A DNA stretch of 64,000 bases, from NCBI GenBank assembly GCA_022702545.1, contig JAHRBC010000002.1, forward strand, positions 7,874,001-7,938,000. Reading direction: 5' to 3'. Source of the stretch: Phycomyces nitens (taxonomy: Eukaryota > Mucoromycota > Mucoromycetes > Mucorales > Phycomycetaceae). Every line of letters begins with the position of its first letter. The stretch's first letter is position 1. The notes under the pieces are model-generated. The model worked only from the letters and a program-made list of their open reading frames with translations. It ran no database searches and was not told where the DNA came from. Positions 35,751 through 48,344 of the stretch are shown here, one piece after another. Made by a program: the position numbers and the translations under genes.

Positions 35751-38238
35751 TTCTATTCTGCTTGTGATAAGAGTTTAGAAAAGAAGTAGAGAAAGAAGTA
35801 GAGAAATGAACTATATTTAAATATATATATACACACATATATTTTTTGTGTCTCTTGTAATCTCGATACAAGCATTTTTCACTATCAAATTACCTCCAAG
35901 GCTCTTGCTTATTCTATAGTATAAAATGCATATAAATTATTTATTAATATTTTATTAGAGTCCAATTACCGTTTCTTCTCTTCTTGTGGTACGTTACTCG
36001 ACCGGCGCCTTTCTTCTTTTCTTCTTTCTGTTCCCTCCCTTTTATTTTTTCCACTCTTTGCTTATATAAATATTTATATTAAGATATGTGTGTATTACAT
36101 TTCAGCCATAGAAATCCTTGAGCACCAGTCAGAAACATCCCCTTTTGCCCAATTATATATATATTATTATTTTTTATTTTTATACTCTGAATATTTTGTG
36201 CACTGTACCTTTTTATTGGGTCAAATTCATATTGTTTGATTATATGCCAAATCTATTTGCCGTTTCATTACCAAGTTATAAGGTCAGTATTGTTATAAAT
36301 CCATAGATCTAGAAGAATCTGTAGCTGTCTTGAATGATAATAATAATAATATTAATATTATTATAATATGCTTACCAATATGGCCTTTATAAAAAGTCGC
36401 GACCCTTTGTGTCCAAATATCACTATACTTTCCAAACAGCACAGAATGACCAACTATCATAAAGAATACAATCGGATCCTCTCTGTAAAATAAACAAGGA
36501 ATATCCGGGTTCGCTTTGGTGCCAGAAAGTGAATGGGTGTAACCAAAAGGTGTCCTACAGATCAACCTTTATAAAAAAGAAATTGGCTGAAATGATACAA
36601 AGGCCAATGTGTTGATAAATGGCGGGCAAATGAGTTTTATACATTTATATTTCCTACTCCATATACTTTCTGGACCCTCTTTATTAACGAGGTACAAGTA
36701 TCAAAGAGAGCAGAAATATAGATCTATACATATAAAATGACGTGATTCCTAAACTTTATAGTTTGTCTTGAATTTGTGTGCGTGTAAAATGTCTTTTTTG
36801 GAGAGAAATCTTATTTGAGCACCAAAATGAACCAAGCATCTTTGTAGCTGTGGGTTCGCTTTGGGCCATTATATATATATATTTGAAAATAAAATAATTA
36901 TTGTATTTGTTCGACATTCTCAATATACAAAACCTGTTTGGCAACCATGCACGTTTGGCCACTGTTCAAGATATTGGTCTCTGGGCCCAAACACACACAA
37001 TAAATCAACAAAGGTCTCAATGGCCATTTAAGACTGATGGTTATGACACTTTACGGAGAATTGATAGCATTTGTGTATTCCACTGGTCACAGCCAACCCT
37101 TACAAGCACACAGACACAGGTTACAAAGACATCAGACCAGTTTGAGTAACTTATAACCAGGCTATCTTGAAACCATAATAGCAGTACGCCAATTGCCCTC
37201 TACTCTGGGTGATACACTGCATAAGAATCTCACAAAGGAGTATATTGAATATCTTAAACATTGATTAACCCTTTGGTTTATTTAGTCTAGTGTTTTATAG
37301 AGAAATATAAATGACCGCAATTAATGCCTTTGAACCCAATACTTTATCTAATATTGGCCAAAATGAAGCCGAGTGTCTACATGTACTGCTTGTGTAGTAT
37401 ACAATCTCTAATGCAATCATATTCAATTAGCGGCAAAGTTTACGGTTCTTCTATTGTTATTTTAAGAAAGACAGGCTCCACAAGGATCTACAGGACAAGA
37501 TATTCTAAATGCAGGTTGGTCAATTTGTACAAGCCAACCTATCTATTGGAAATCAATACATGCCATAGTTGTAACCGTGGTTACTGATAGCCAAAAAAAA
37601 ACTTTCCTGTGGCATATAAAGGTACCCTGGGCTGTGTTTAATTCTTGCCGTCATTATACCTCTGTGTCTTGGAACAAAGGCCAGATTATATAAATATGTA
37701 AAAATATCAGGTAATACAAGACTGGACAGTGCTCACTACAGCTAAACAAATCCAAAGACAATTTGGCTTTGAGAATTGGGATTTTGGTTGCCAGGACCAG
37801 ACATTTGGTCTTTAGCCCAAATTCTCCTAAACTGGCAGATTTATAAATATACAAGCTAATTGATTCGAGAGGCACATTTGATCGGATAGAGCCGAAATAT
37901 CTCTCCGTACCTTTTGTTGAAATTGCTGCACTGTCATCATTACTAGATTGCAATTCTAGTTGCGCCTACATTGATATCCAGATATAGATATATAGATTGA
38001 ATTGATGCAATGCATTAGCGGTATGTGCTTTGGATATGGTTATAGAATGCTTTTTCTTTAATAGCCAGATACATGGACATGCAGTCTCGGTAATCATACA
38101 ACTCACTTTCTGGGCCAAAGAAGGGTGATTTTTATTCTTTATTTTCCAATAAGAATAAGAATAATGATATTGTATATATATATTACTAGTGTAGAAGCCA
38201 ATCTCTCAAACGGAAAATAGGTCTTGGCACAACCATCG

Positions 38239-38271
<33 letters not shown>

Positions 38272-38571
38272 GTGTGTATATTTATTTAGAATACAAAAAT
38301 ATAGAAAGCTAAAATTATCTTTTTTAGATTCAAAAGCACCAAGAGATAATTGGCACCAAAGAAAATCACTGTTTTATGATTTGTCAATAAAAATGTTCAT
38401 TAATTAATTTAGTATAGAATATAAATTTGTACGAATTCGATACCATGGTGATAATAATAATAATAAAAAATCATCTTTTGTGACGCAGAATCCTATTTCA
38501 AAAAGAACCTAATTATCGCCCAGTATATAAACCACCTCTTTCTCTTTCTTTATCCTCCATCTCTCACTCGA
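35751..38571. other. 2.8-kb AT-rich region, mostly without recognisable genes
   Basis: Holds the methyltransferase promoter, a possible retrotransposon relic near 36300-36560 (listed separately), several short ORFs with no recognised family, and a (TA)n tract at about 38239-38267. A TATA-like motif at 38522-38532 belongs to the next gene. Confidence 0.5.
36293..36565 (-). pseudogene. Possible LINE-type reverse transcriptase C-terminal relic
   Basis: An open frame of 90 codons reads NPDIPCLFYREDPIVFFMIV then GHSVLFGKYSDIW, reminiscent of the Cys/His zinc knuckle that ends many non-LTR retrotransposon reverse transcriptases (C-x2-C-x-ED-..H..-C-..-K-..-W), with two Cys and one His replaced. 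No further domain is present. This is a weak resemblance only. Confidence 0.25.
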
Positions 38572-38988
38572 ATGTTCTCTGGAAATGACTCTAGAATGAA
38601 GCGGTTGCTTGCCAGTAGGCACAAATACAAAGAGTCATTGAATGTCATTCTTCCAAAGGCATCTAGCTTCACCTGCTGGTTCTCCCCCGAACATGAGAGC
38701 CCCAAACATCTCTCTGCAAAAGATTGCCCAATTCCTTGTCGCACGCCTAGTCCTACCATTGATCTGTCTGAAAAGTCCCCAGAACCAAAAGACCAAACGG
38801 CCTCCATACCCGAGAGACACACCAGCCGCTTTTACCACCAGAACCCTGATGTCCAGGCCCGGCTAGAGCGCGTATCTCAAAGTGAACAAATGATCCTGCT
38901 TTCCAAACATCTTCGAAAGCAAAGGGACATTAAGCCAGCCTCTATCCAGAATTTAGACGAAAGAATCAGTTCTACCGTAATGATCTGA
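38572..38988 (+). CDS. Small unrecognised protein, 138 aa
   Basis: One exon, ATG at 38572 to TGA at 38986-38988. A TATA-like motif (AGTATATAAAC at about 38522) and a CT-rich leader lie in the right place, as in real genes of this window. The protein is basic and polar with Pro/Ser-rich middle (CPIPCRTPSPTIDLSEKSPEP) and a helical C-terminus (VQARLERVSQSEQMILLSKHL). The PSP/SPEP stretches could be proline-directed phosphorylation sites. No membrane segment or known domain is seen. Codon use is less AT-biased than the flanking desert, which supports coding. Confidence 0.55.
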   Translation: MFSGNDSRMKRLLASRHKYKESLNVILPKASSFTCWFSPEHESPKHLSAKDCPIPCRTPSPTIDLSEKSPEPKDQTASIPERHTSRFYHQNPDVQARLERVSQSEQMILLSKHLRKQRDIKPASIQNLDERISSTVMI

Positions 38989-40094
38989 TTGTATCCTGAA
39001 TACATACAAAACTTCTTTAAATCATATATGTACATTTCTTTTTTATCTATTTGCCACCCTATATATTGTGATTTGCTTTCAATACATAACAATGCAAGCC
39101 CCACCTTTCAACCCCTTTCTTATTTATATCTTCAAAGCCCATTTTCCATATATATCTATATATCTATATATCTATATATCTATATATCCATATATCCATA
39201 TATCTATATATACACACACTCACATCTACTGTCCAGCATCATCATTAGCATCATTAGCATCATTTTCTATACAAAATATATAAATATATACTTTCTTGGA
39301 TTTCCAGTATATAAGCACATGTAGGTCCAACTTGATTTTAATTTCTATATGATGATATTGACAAGTTACCACTTTGCTTAAATATCCATTGGCTCAAGGC
39401 TAACCATATATTCTCCATGCTTATTCTATTCTATATAGCTTTTTATCGTCAATACAATTGTCAAGAAATATAAAGGCTCTTCAACCCTCTCTCCAAGTGT
39501 CCAAGTAACCCCTGAGTGAAATCTATTAAACATATTTTTATGAAGCACCACAGATCATATAGTTTGTATGAGATACAAGTCTTACTTGCCCCTTGAAGGA
39601 TATTATTTATTTATATATCAAGACCCCCCTCAATGTCCTAGATTCAAAAACAAACAACATTCTGGTCGCAATGTTATGATTTGTTATCATGACTGCACAT
39701 TGTCAAGAATGTAAATCTGCTTGGAAATTGTTCATGTGAGATTATTGCTTGGTTCATTTGTTGACTTTATAGATGATTAGTGTTGTGAATGATTAAGCCT
39801 AGACAAAAAGAGAATGCATGGAAATAATATATATATATATATATATATAAAGGTATTTGGTCAAGAATGTTGATTATTAGCTGAAAGACTCTCCACCGAT
39901 CAAGAAGACATGTGTATTTTTTGTTTGTAGCCAGCAAGTCATGTGATTTAGGAAATGTTTGATTTTAAAAAGATAGAGAGAGAGAGAATATTTAAAAAAA
40001 AAAAGATGATGATGATGATGATGTATACGAGGAAAAATCACTAAAATTGAAATGGTCATTTCACAAAATAAAAATTAAAATCACAAAGTTTGAC
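38989..40094. other. Intergenic with simple repeats
   Basis: Contains an 8-bp tandem repeat (TATATATC units) at about 39149-39212, a (TA)n run at about 39825-39849 and (GAT)n at about 40006-40023. No gene seen. Confidence 0.6.
39149..39212. repeat. 8-bp TATATATC tandem repeat
   Basis: About eight imperfect units downstream of the 138-aa ORF. Confidence 0.8.
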
Positions 40095-42136
40095 TTAAAC
40101 TTTTGTGCCCTTCTTCTTCCGCAGCTTAGCCTTGGACTCATCGATAAGTTCCTTGTCTTCTTCTTCATTGAAGCCAGAGTAATCATTGGGATCGTCATCC
40201 TCATTCTCACCATCCTCTCTGCTTTCCTTCTTATCCTTCTTCTCTTCAAATTTGTTGCTCATCTTCTTGAATTTGGCGACATAGAAACCATCCATGTTGT
40301 GTACATGAGGATAGAATCTACGGGTCATCTTCAAAGTGGGGTGGAAGTTCTTTCCGCGGAATGCTGTGAAACCTTCTTTACCGAAATCAAGACCAGTAGA
40401 GACCAACTTTACATTGGGACGCTTGCTCAATGCATAGTTTACGACTGCCTCGTTTTCCTCAACCACGACTGAACAGGTAGAGTAGACGATATAACCACCA
40501 GTCTTGGACTTGGCATCTACAGAGTCAATTGCACTGAGGATCAACTGCTTCTGGAGGAAAGGAATGTCGACAAAGTCTTTTTCTGTCTTGTTGATCTTGA
40601 CACCGGGATCCTTGGAAATAACACCGGTTCCGGAACAAGGAGCATCGAGCAAGACACGATCGAAACCACCAACGACCTTGGGGAACTCACGACCATCATA
40701 GTTGCAAACAACGGCGTTCTTGACACCCATACGGTGAATGTTGGCTACCAAACTCTTCAAACGGTCCTTGCTGGCATCATTTGCAAATACCATGCCAGTG
40801 TTCTTTTGGAGGGCAGCAATGTAGGTAGTCTTACCACCGGGAGCGGAAGCCATATCCAATACACGCTCGTTGGGCTGAGGAGCCAAAGCCATGACAGGCA
40901 AAAATGAAGAAGCGGCCTGGAGCATATAGTGTCCAGCAAGGTATTCGGGGGTGGCACCTATTACGTTTTGTAAAAGAAGTAAGTATTTTGGTCAAGGAAT
41001 CAATTAGATGGCTTTTGGCCTCTGTGTGTAGATATCCACTTACCGATAGGGACCTGGGAATCGAAGATCTGGAGACCAACCTTGCTCCACTTGCCAATGG
41101 GGTCGAGATTGACACCACGGTTGATCAAGGCCTGAGCAAGGTCACGACGACGGGTTCTAAGGGTGTTTGTACGGATGGTAACAGGACGGGGGACCTCGTT
41201 AGCCTCAAAGAATTCAATGGCCTCTGACACAGGGAAGAGTCCGCAAAGCTTCTCAGCCAAGAAGTGGGAATAGCCGTAGTATTGGGCAATATCCTTGATT
41301 AAACGATCCATATAGTCCTGACGAGACCTAAACACACAATAAGGATTAGAGAACAAATCCAAGAATATTTTGGGTCCCAACTTACTTTGAAGGATCACGC
41401 AATTCTTTAAAGTTGTTGAGAACATTGACAACCTCTTGAATACGCTGATTAATTGCAGAGACATCAGTCATCAATTCAGCATCATCTTCCTCGGGAAGCT
41501 CGTAAAGTTCAGTCTCGCCCTGAATGTTGGTCTGCATAGTAGAATCTAACAGTTCAGCCTCGGCCATGGCAGCCTCACGGGCCTTGCGAGCTTCGATTTT
41601 GCGAGATTTGCGTTCATCAAGACCTTCACCCTAGAATATAATATAAGTATTTCCATGCAATATAAATATATATAAATATATATATATATTACCTCTGCAA
41701 TATCTTCATCATCTTCAGAGTCTTCGTCTTCGTCTTCGTCTTCGTCAACTTCGGCTTCAGATCCAGATCCAAGAAAGTCAACATCAGCCTTGGGGAACAC
41801 ATCCAATCCTTCGAGTTCTTCGTCTTCATCGTCAAACTCATCGTCCAACTCATCGTCATCGTCATCGGATCCTGATGCGGCATTGTCCCAAAGATCTTCT
41901 CCTTCAGAGTCAATAACCTCGACAGGCTTCTTTGTCTTTTTCTCGACAATCTTCTTCTCGACCTTGACCGAGGAAGCAGCTCCCTTTTGCTTCTTGTTGA
42001 TCATGGGTTCCTCTTCCTGTCTCTTTCGCTTGATCTCGGGTTTTTTCTGACCCTTTCCTCTCTTTCTAGGCTTGTCATATTTAACTGGCTCGAGAGGAGC
42101 AGGAGGTGCTTGCTTGTTCTTTGCCTTGTATCCCAT
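40095..42136 (-). CDS. NOP2: 25S rRNA (cytosine-C5) methyltransferase NOP2 (NSUN1)
   Basis: Four exons on the minus strand: 42136-41693, 41630-41386, 41327-41044, 40957-40095, giving 611 aa (yeast Nop2: 618). The first exon encodes a Lys-rich then strongly acidic N-terminus (Asp/Glu runs), typical of nucleolar factors. The catalytic part has the SAM-binding [26 protein letters not shown] (motif IV cysteine) and the STCSV catalytic cysteine. It methylates large-subunit rRNA and is essential for 60S assembly in yeast. The C-terminus is charged ([16 protein letters not shown]...). All splice sites are ordinary GT-AG. Fits with UTP15 and the RPP14-like gene as ribosome and RNA-processing genes in this window. 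Confidence 0.95.
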
Positions 42137-44817
42137 TCTGTCTTCTTTTTGTTATTGTTGGAATCAAGAGAGAAAACAAATAATAATAATAATACTAAAA
42201 TGCAACTGAGAAAAAAAAAGGCCAGATGGAAAGAACCAAGATTAGCAAGTCTCGTTTGTCAAGATTACGAGTCACGTAGCGATATTCGAGTGGCTTGTAC
42301 TGCTTTTTCTCCAGTTTTGTAGTGATAATTATGGGTTGTAACACATGGATCCTAGTGCAGTACTGATAACTTGCTAAATTAAAATAAAGCTTGTCCTTAT
42401 TCTTGGAATACAATGATCAAGTTGGCTCCAATAAACAAACAAATCGGGAAGATTATTAAAGCCAAAATAAATAAAAGGATATTTTCATGACACTATTCCC
42501 CGAACCCACTGTATATTTCTTCTTGATAGACAAAATTTCATGACACATTTTTGAGATCTTTTATAGTTGAAAGTGAATGCCAAAGTAGTTTTGTCTTTTG
42601 ATTTGTGTGTGTATAGTTTACAATTTTTTTTTGCATGTATTTCTTAAATCTAAACCAACTTTTCTTTTTTATACATGTAAAAAAGAAAACAGTGATTCAG
42701 TCGAGAAATTCAGGTATTTGGATAGACCTTGGGTTTCTGATAGTAATCTTTGAGGATACTGATCAATCAAGCGAGGAGACAAGAGAACTGCGGGCTGCCC
42801 AATTTATTGTATTATATTTTTCCCAGAAACGGGAATACGATATTGGTGGGGCAGTATGTGCTTATAAAGATATAGGAAGAGTGTGGCTATAACGGTAAAA
42901 GAAATATTGTCGCAAAGATGTACAATCCAGGCATTGGAAAGATTGTAACAATGTATTGTTGGAATACAAGAAACCAATGCAATCCAAAGAAGAAGAAAAA
43001 GGCTAAATTAATGCGTGTGACATTAGAAAGTACCCTTAGAAAAAAACCTGCATAAAATAAGACTCCCACGACCCACATATTTTTTTTTACATCACTTTCC
43101 TTATTCCTATCAATTCAATCTTGCCACACTTGCTTCTTTGCTTATAAACCGTGTATACAGCTTTAAAAAAATAAAATAAAACATCAATAATATAGTGATT
43201 ATAAGCACACAAATACACTGGCTGTAGATAAAAGATAACTGTAGTAAGAAACAAATTTTATTTACGCGTTTTATGCCTTCTTTTTCAGAATTAATATATA
43301 CCAAAGTTATTAATGAGACCTTGACAAGGAGAGAAGCAAAGAGGCGCGCCTACAACCAAGCCAACATCAAGCGTACAGAATAATCTGACTCATAATTAGC
43401 ATTACAAAAACCTGCCCATCTTCTTCTCGTCTTTGGAGATTGGACACGCATAGCCCATTGAAAACCTTTAATTGTTTTTTTTTTTAAAAAAAAAGGTCTC
43501 TAAAAGACGAATCAGCTGTAGATTGTTTCTAAAGGCAATGCAGCTGTTCTTGACATCACTGACAATGGATCATGCACCGACCAGTCTTTCCAGGCTTTTA
43601 TTCCAATACCAGGGTAGAGTAAAATCTGAGAAAAGATAAAAACATACATATTGCTTCTTTTAAAATGGTAGAATAGGTTTGTACGATATTCTCAGACAAT
43701 ATTTCCGAGTACCATACATTACAGCTACACCTAAAGTTGATAGTGTGAGCAATATCCTTGTGTGCACCTTGACAGGTTACAGCTCTTTAGATTAGTTGGA
43801 TTATAAACTCGTGTTTTAATAAACATTATAGTTTATACAAATTCTTGATCACAATCTCTTGGTGGTATACTTTTATCATGATTGACACGAATATTAGTAG
43901 ATGATTAGACCACATCCCCTTGATATACAAGATTTATGCCAAATATCAGAACATGTCTGCTAGATGAAACTACTGCTACAGAAATTGCCACACAAAAAAA
44001 GGAAGATGATAAAGAGAACAAATGATTATCGCCTGTCGTGCATCCGCAAAAAAAAAGTCAAGCCATACATAAACACAATCCCCTCGAGGAAGAATTGAAA
44101 AGGAACGCAGGTAGTAATGTCCAAACAAGTTATTATTTGCTTTACTTGGGAACGAATCCCAGAGTTCATAGCAAGTAAAATATATGGCCCAATTAGTAGC
44201 TATACCAAAGCTGCTCTCATCAAAAAACAACAACAGCAAATCAAAAGAGCGTGTAAAGCTCACACAATTATATGTGCTCCTAGGAATAACGCACACGTAG
44301 TAACTCTGGGAGATAAATATATTTCCACCAAAAGTGGTGCTGTGGAAATACCAGTATTCCAATTGAACCCGGCTTCAATCTAAAGAACGACATTGTTTAG
44401 CACACTGAATGCTGCCATGTTGAGCTACAGACGATCACCGTGGCCGACAGTCTGTATCTTTTCTCTTGCAATATCCAGCCTTTGAAACTTAATTGGACTA
44501 CTGTCCAAAATATAAAAGTACTAGCATAATCAGGCAAGTTAACACTTACACTAATTTGAATATTTATAACAGTATACAAAATACGAACAAACGCCAGCAT
44601 GGAAGCAAACAATTTAGAGTAAATGATGACAATGGGCGCTTATTGCAAATTATACACTGATAAAAAGAATGATTGGGCCCCCGAGAATAGATTGTTAATA
44701 AAAGCAATGCTTGCATTTATTCAACATAAAACTTCTCTACAGCGATAATAGCTAGAGCATTCACACTTGAAATATAAAAATATATACATGTCAAGTATTC
44801 ATTTATTAAAAAAAAAC
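42137..44817. other. AT-rich gene desert, left part
   Basis: Long AT-rich stretch with a T-run/A-run palindrome near 43468-43493. ORFs such as those near 42635-42892 and 43976-44383 do not show recognisable protein patterns or convincing codon use. Part of the same decayed region as the Tc1-like relic to the right. Confidence 0.5.
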
Positions 44818-45760
44818 TAGTACTTTGTATAACTGCCTTTAGCATCAATCACTACCTGACATCGATTCCGCATATTCCTCGCTAAACATGAAGCAAGTTC
44901 AAGGCCTAGTATCTATCATTATCATTGTATTGCAACCTTCAATTTAACTACATTATGCATGATAGACCTTGCTTCACTCATATTCATCTCAAAGACCCAC
45001 TAGACATGCTTAATTCGATTTAAATGAGGATTTTTTATCAGGTCAGTACTCAAAGCCCTTGATTGCATGGCCCTTTTTCCACCACTTTTAATATGAGCCA
45101 GTATGGCAGCTGGCCTCATATTTTTGGAGTATAAAATTTTTATTCTGTTTCTCCAACAGATTATTGACCCCCAAAAAAAAAGGTTCCAAGCCAAAGTGCT
45201 GATATATTCGTCTAGGCTTACAATGCCTCCAATCCCTCCAATGAAGACCAAAGGGCCAAAAACACCTGGTCATAAACAGCCCCAGATCATGGCACTACCT
45301 TTTCCCAGCTTTGTTACATGTACAATATATATTTCTTGGTACCTTTCTCCAACTCATCTGATTACCTGAGCACTGCTATCATTGCCTTTGCCTATGGATC
45401 GGGACTCATAGGACCAAACTACACTTCTTTATTGGTCATTTGACCGATTAACATGATAACTGGCTTATTACAGCCATAGTTGCTTGTCTCTTTCCGTCAA
45501 AGTTGGCTTGTAAGCTGCAATAGAAGAGCCAATTCCAAGTTTGTTCTTTTTTTGAGACAGATAATTACTGTTGCTCTACATACGAGAACCTCCATATCCT
45601 TTAATACCAGTCTCAGCTGATTGTAACTAGCAGATATATTCTTCCGCACACATTGCACAATATTTCTCTCAGTCTTCTCGTCAATTATTCTTGATCGTCA
45701 GAGATTTTTCCAGAAAGAGACGATCCAGTTTCTTTAATTCTTAATGATCTTGACAGTTAA
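44818..45760 (-). pseudogene. Decayed Tc1/mariner-family transposase
   Basis: Minus-strand fragments in three frames line up in order with a Tc1-like transposase: a helix-turn-helix-region relic near 45650-45760, VWSYESRSIGKGND near 45400, MIWGCL, GPLVFIGGIGG, NFILQKYEASCHTGS near 45130, LNRIKHV near 45010, and the C-terminal RCQVVIDAKGSYTKY then stop near 44818. Stops and frameshifts lie between most blocks. The DDE/D triad positions read Tyr, Tyr and Lys instead of Asp, Asp, Glu/Asp. No terminal inverted repeats could be made out. Dead copy. Confidence 0.85.
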
Positions 45761-46655
45761 ATTCATTTCGACAACTAAAGGAATCCTTGTGGAACCACTA
45801 TCAGCTAAATTCAAACACAAAATTCCATTGCACCTGGGCTACTCAGCCTTATAATATGAGCGACTAGTTTTTTCTATGGAAACAATATTTTTATGTTGAT
45901 GGTTAGTAAAGAGAATAACGGTTTCACCAATCAATAAAAGAAAGTAAAGAGGATAAAATACTATTTTTACTTTTCAAAAAAAAAAAACATATTTTCTTGT
46001 GTATTTTTTTTTTTGGTGGGACTTTTTAAAAGAAAGAGGAAGACATTTTGTCTTTAATAAGTATTATGGCTTTTTTTGTTTGTGGTAAAGATGTACTAGA
46101 TACTGTAGAGGTATTTTATGGGGCTATGGCAGTGTCTCAGCACTGGAGCTCAAAGCTTTAAGCAGACAGTGAGACAAAAGGTAAAATACTTTTGTTTTTT
46201 AAATTCAGATACTTTCTCATGAAATGAGATTTTTTGGAGATTTTTATAGAGATTTTATGCTTTTTTTATATGAATTATCATGTTTAAGCTATACAATAAC
46301 TTCAATATATTAGGCCTTGGATTAAGAGAATATATTTGTTTTAAAAAATAGAAAGGAATATGGTTTAAATATGGAAGAAATAGAGTAAAAAAGTATATAT
46401 GAATAGATATTTCGAGAAATTTTGAGTGGATCTTTGTTAGATGTGCTCTTTCTGAACTTGACTAAAGATGCTTTTATCTCTGCTCTACGCCTTTTTATGA
46501 TACATGATTCTCTACTGCAATCTATTCAACTTCTTTTATCAAGATTATTCGTCTACTAAAACTTTGAGAGAATAAACAAAAGGTTGGTCCATTATGCCAA
46601 CGCCATATTCTCTCTATACATCTGGAGCTGTGACAAATTAGCAGTTCATCTTGTA
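45761..46655. other. Gene-free AT-rich spacer
   Basis: Poly-A/T-rich stretch between the Tc1-like relic and the next coding remnant; possibly part of decayed elements. Nothing specific. Confidence 0.4.
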
Positions 46656-47800
46656 CTATAGTAATTGAGAGATGGCAATGATGTATTGAGTGGTATCAGG
46701 GAGAAGATGGCAGTTTTCTGCATTAAGTACATTGACAAGATTTGACTTGAGGGTCAGATTAATATCTCTTATACCAAAAAATTCAGACTGGACCTGGACT
46801 TGGATCACATACATTGTTGCATGTACAGAATCAAGGCCGGTCTTCAAGATGGCTGCGATCTCTGGTGCAACTGTTTCTAGGTGGCTGCCCACACCAAACC
46901 TTTCTTGGCTCTTTACTACTGATGCAAGCTGGATTTGCTCAAACTCTCTGTATTCGGCCGTAAAAAACAATATAGCAGATCAAAGGTAATGATGAGAGTA
47001 TCTTTGCTTCAACATGATCGAGCTCTACTTGATTGGATTTAATAAATATATATATATAATAATAAATCAATCCATAATATCCATATATTGTCTAGAGAAG
47101 GACCTTGTGCAATATTCTAATGGTACAAAGAAGTTTGGGTCGGCAATGTCTTTTTCGACATCTTGGTTCTTGAATTTCCCTAATCAATCTTCTATATCTG
47201 AGAAAGATTGTTTTTCCAAGACCTTGGGGGATAGATAACCGATCAATCCAAGAAATAATCGCCTCAAATAGTGAATCCTACCAGAGCCTGGATTGATTTT
47301 GCAAGAACACCAGAAATATATGATCCCATCATACAATCACTTTTCCATTGCACAACTTGGCATTGTTGATCACCATGTACACCTTGATGGCAAATCGTAT
47401 TAATTACATTTTTTTCGGTTGATAACCTTTGATGAATTGGTCCCAAAATCTTTCAAGGCTTCAAGGTAAATCTTGGCTTGTTCATCATATGAGCTTTGCT
47501 TAGCAGAATCTTTAGTTGGATAAAAACATATTTTACTAATTCCTCCTCTTTATAAAACCCGGAAAGGAAACCTTCTGTGATTAGATCTGCAGAAAGATAT
47601 ATGACAAAAGCACAAATAGGACACATCTCAACACTTTTATGCCTTGGAGTCGTACTGAATCTTGCAATCCTGATTTGTTTTTCCAAAAGGTGATCATAGC
47701 CACCAAACCCACGTACTGAGACACTGCCTGATTATCAAGCTCCACAGTGAATAAATCAACAAGTTGCATCCATAAACCCGTCTCACCTTGAAGTAACATT
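46656..47800 (-). pseudogene. Decayed protein-coding remnant of unknown family
   Basis: Minus-strand open segments in more than one frame look like broken coding sequence: 47799-47581 (GLWMQLVDLFTVELDNQAVS), 47686-47453, 47446-47264, and 46970-46656 (VKSQERFGVGSHLETVAPEI then LDSVHATMYVIQVQVQSEFF). The amino-acid composition is unlike that of random AT-rich frames nearby. I do not recognise the family. A mobile element gene is the likeliest source. Confidence 0.4.
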
Positions 47801-48344
47801 CAATTACTCATTAAAGATATATTTCAGTCGTAAAAGTACAATATCAAAAGTTTATTTCATTCAAAATGTACCATACAAAATAATGCTTTTGTGATAGGAC
47901 AATATTAGACTCAATTGTCCTCTCTTAGTAGCAATAGAAGTTATATTAATAGTCTAGTGGTTAAATAGAAGATTGTCTTCTTTTTTATATAGCATATTAG
48001 TTTTGTCTCATGTCCTGAATTCAACATTCTACGCATATTTTAAAGGCATAGATTATGTATGCTTTTCAGTCTACACTGTGCTTTACGGTAGCTCGGAATA
48101 TAAAAAATATAAAAAGTATCTGTTTTGATTGGAAGGATCTGGGTCTCGTAATGGGACACAGGTGCTCAAAATACTTGAGGTATTTGAGAAAGTATTTAAT
48201 TTTAAGCAGAGAAAAAAAAAGAAATACTTTTGGGAGGCAAGCGGAGTTGGAGACACAGTAATTTTTCTTGAGACCCAAGGTCAGGATACTGAGATTTATG
48301 CGAGGTCAAATTCTCGAAAGAGATTATCTATGTATTTTTAGAAA

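Noticed and set aside
44140..44165. tRNA T-arm-like GGGATTCGTTCCC on the minus strand
   Set aside because: Loop does not follow TTCRANY and no acceptor, D- or anticodon arms can be drawn around it.
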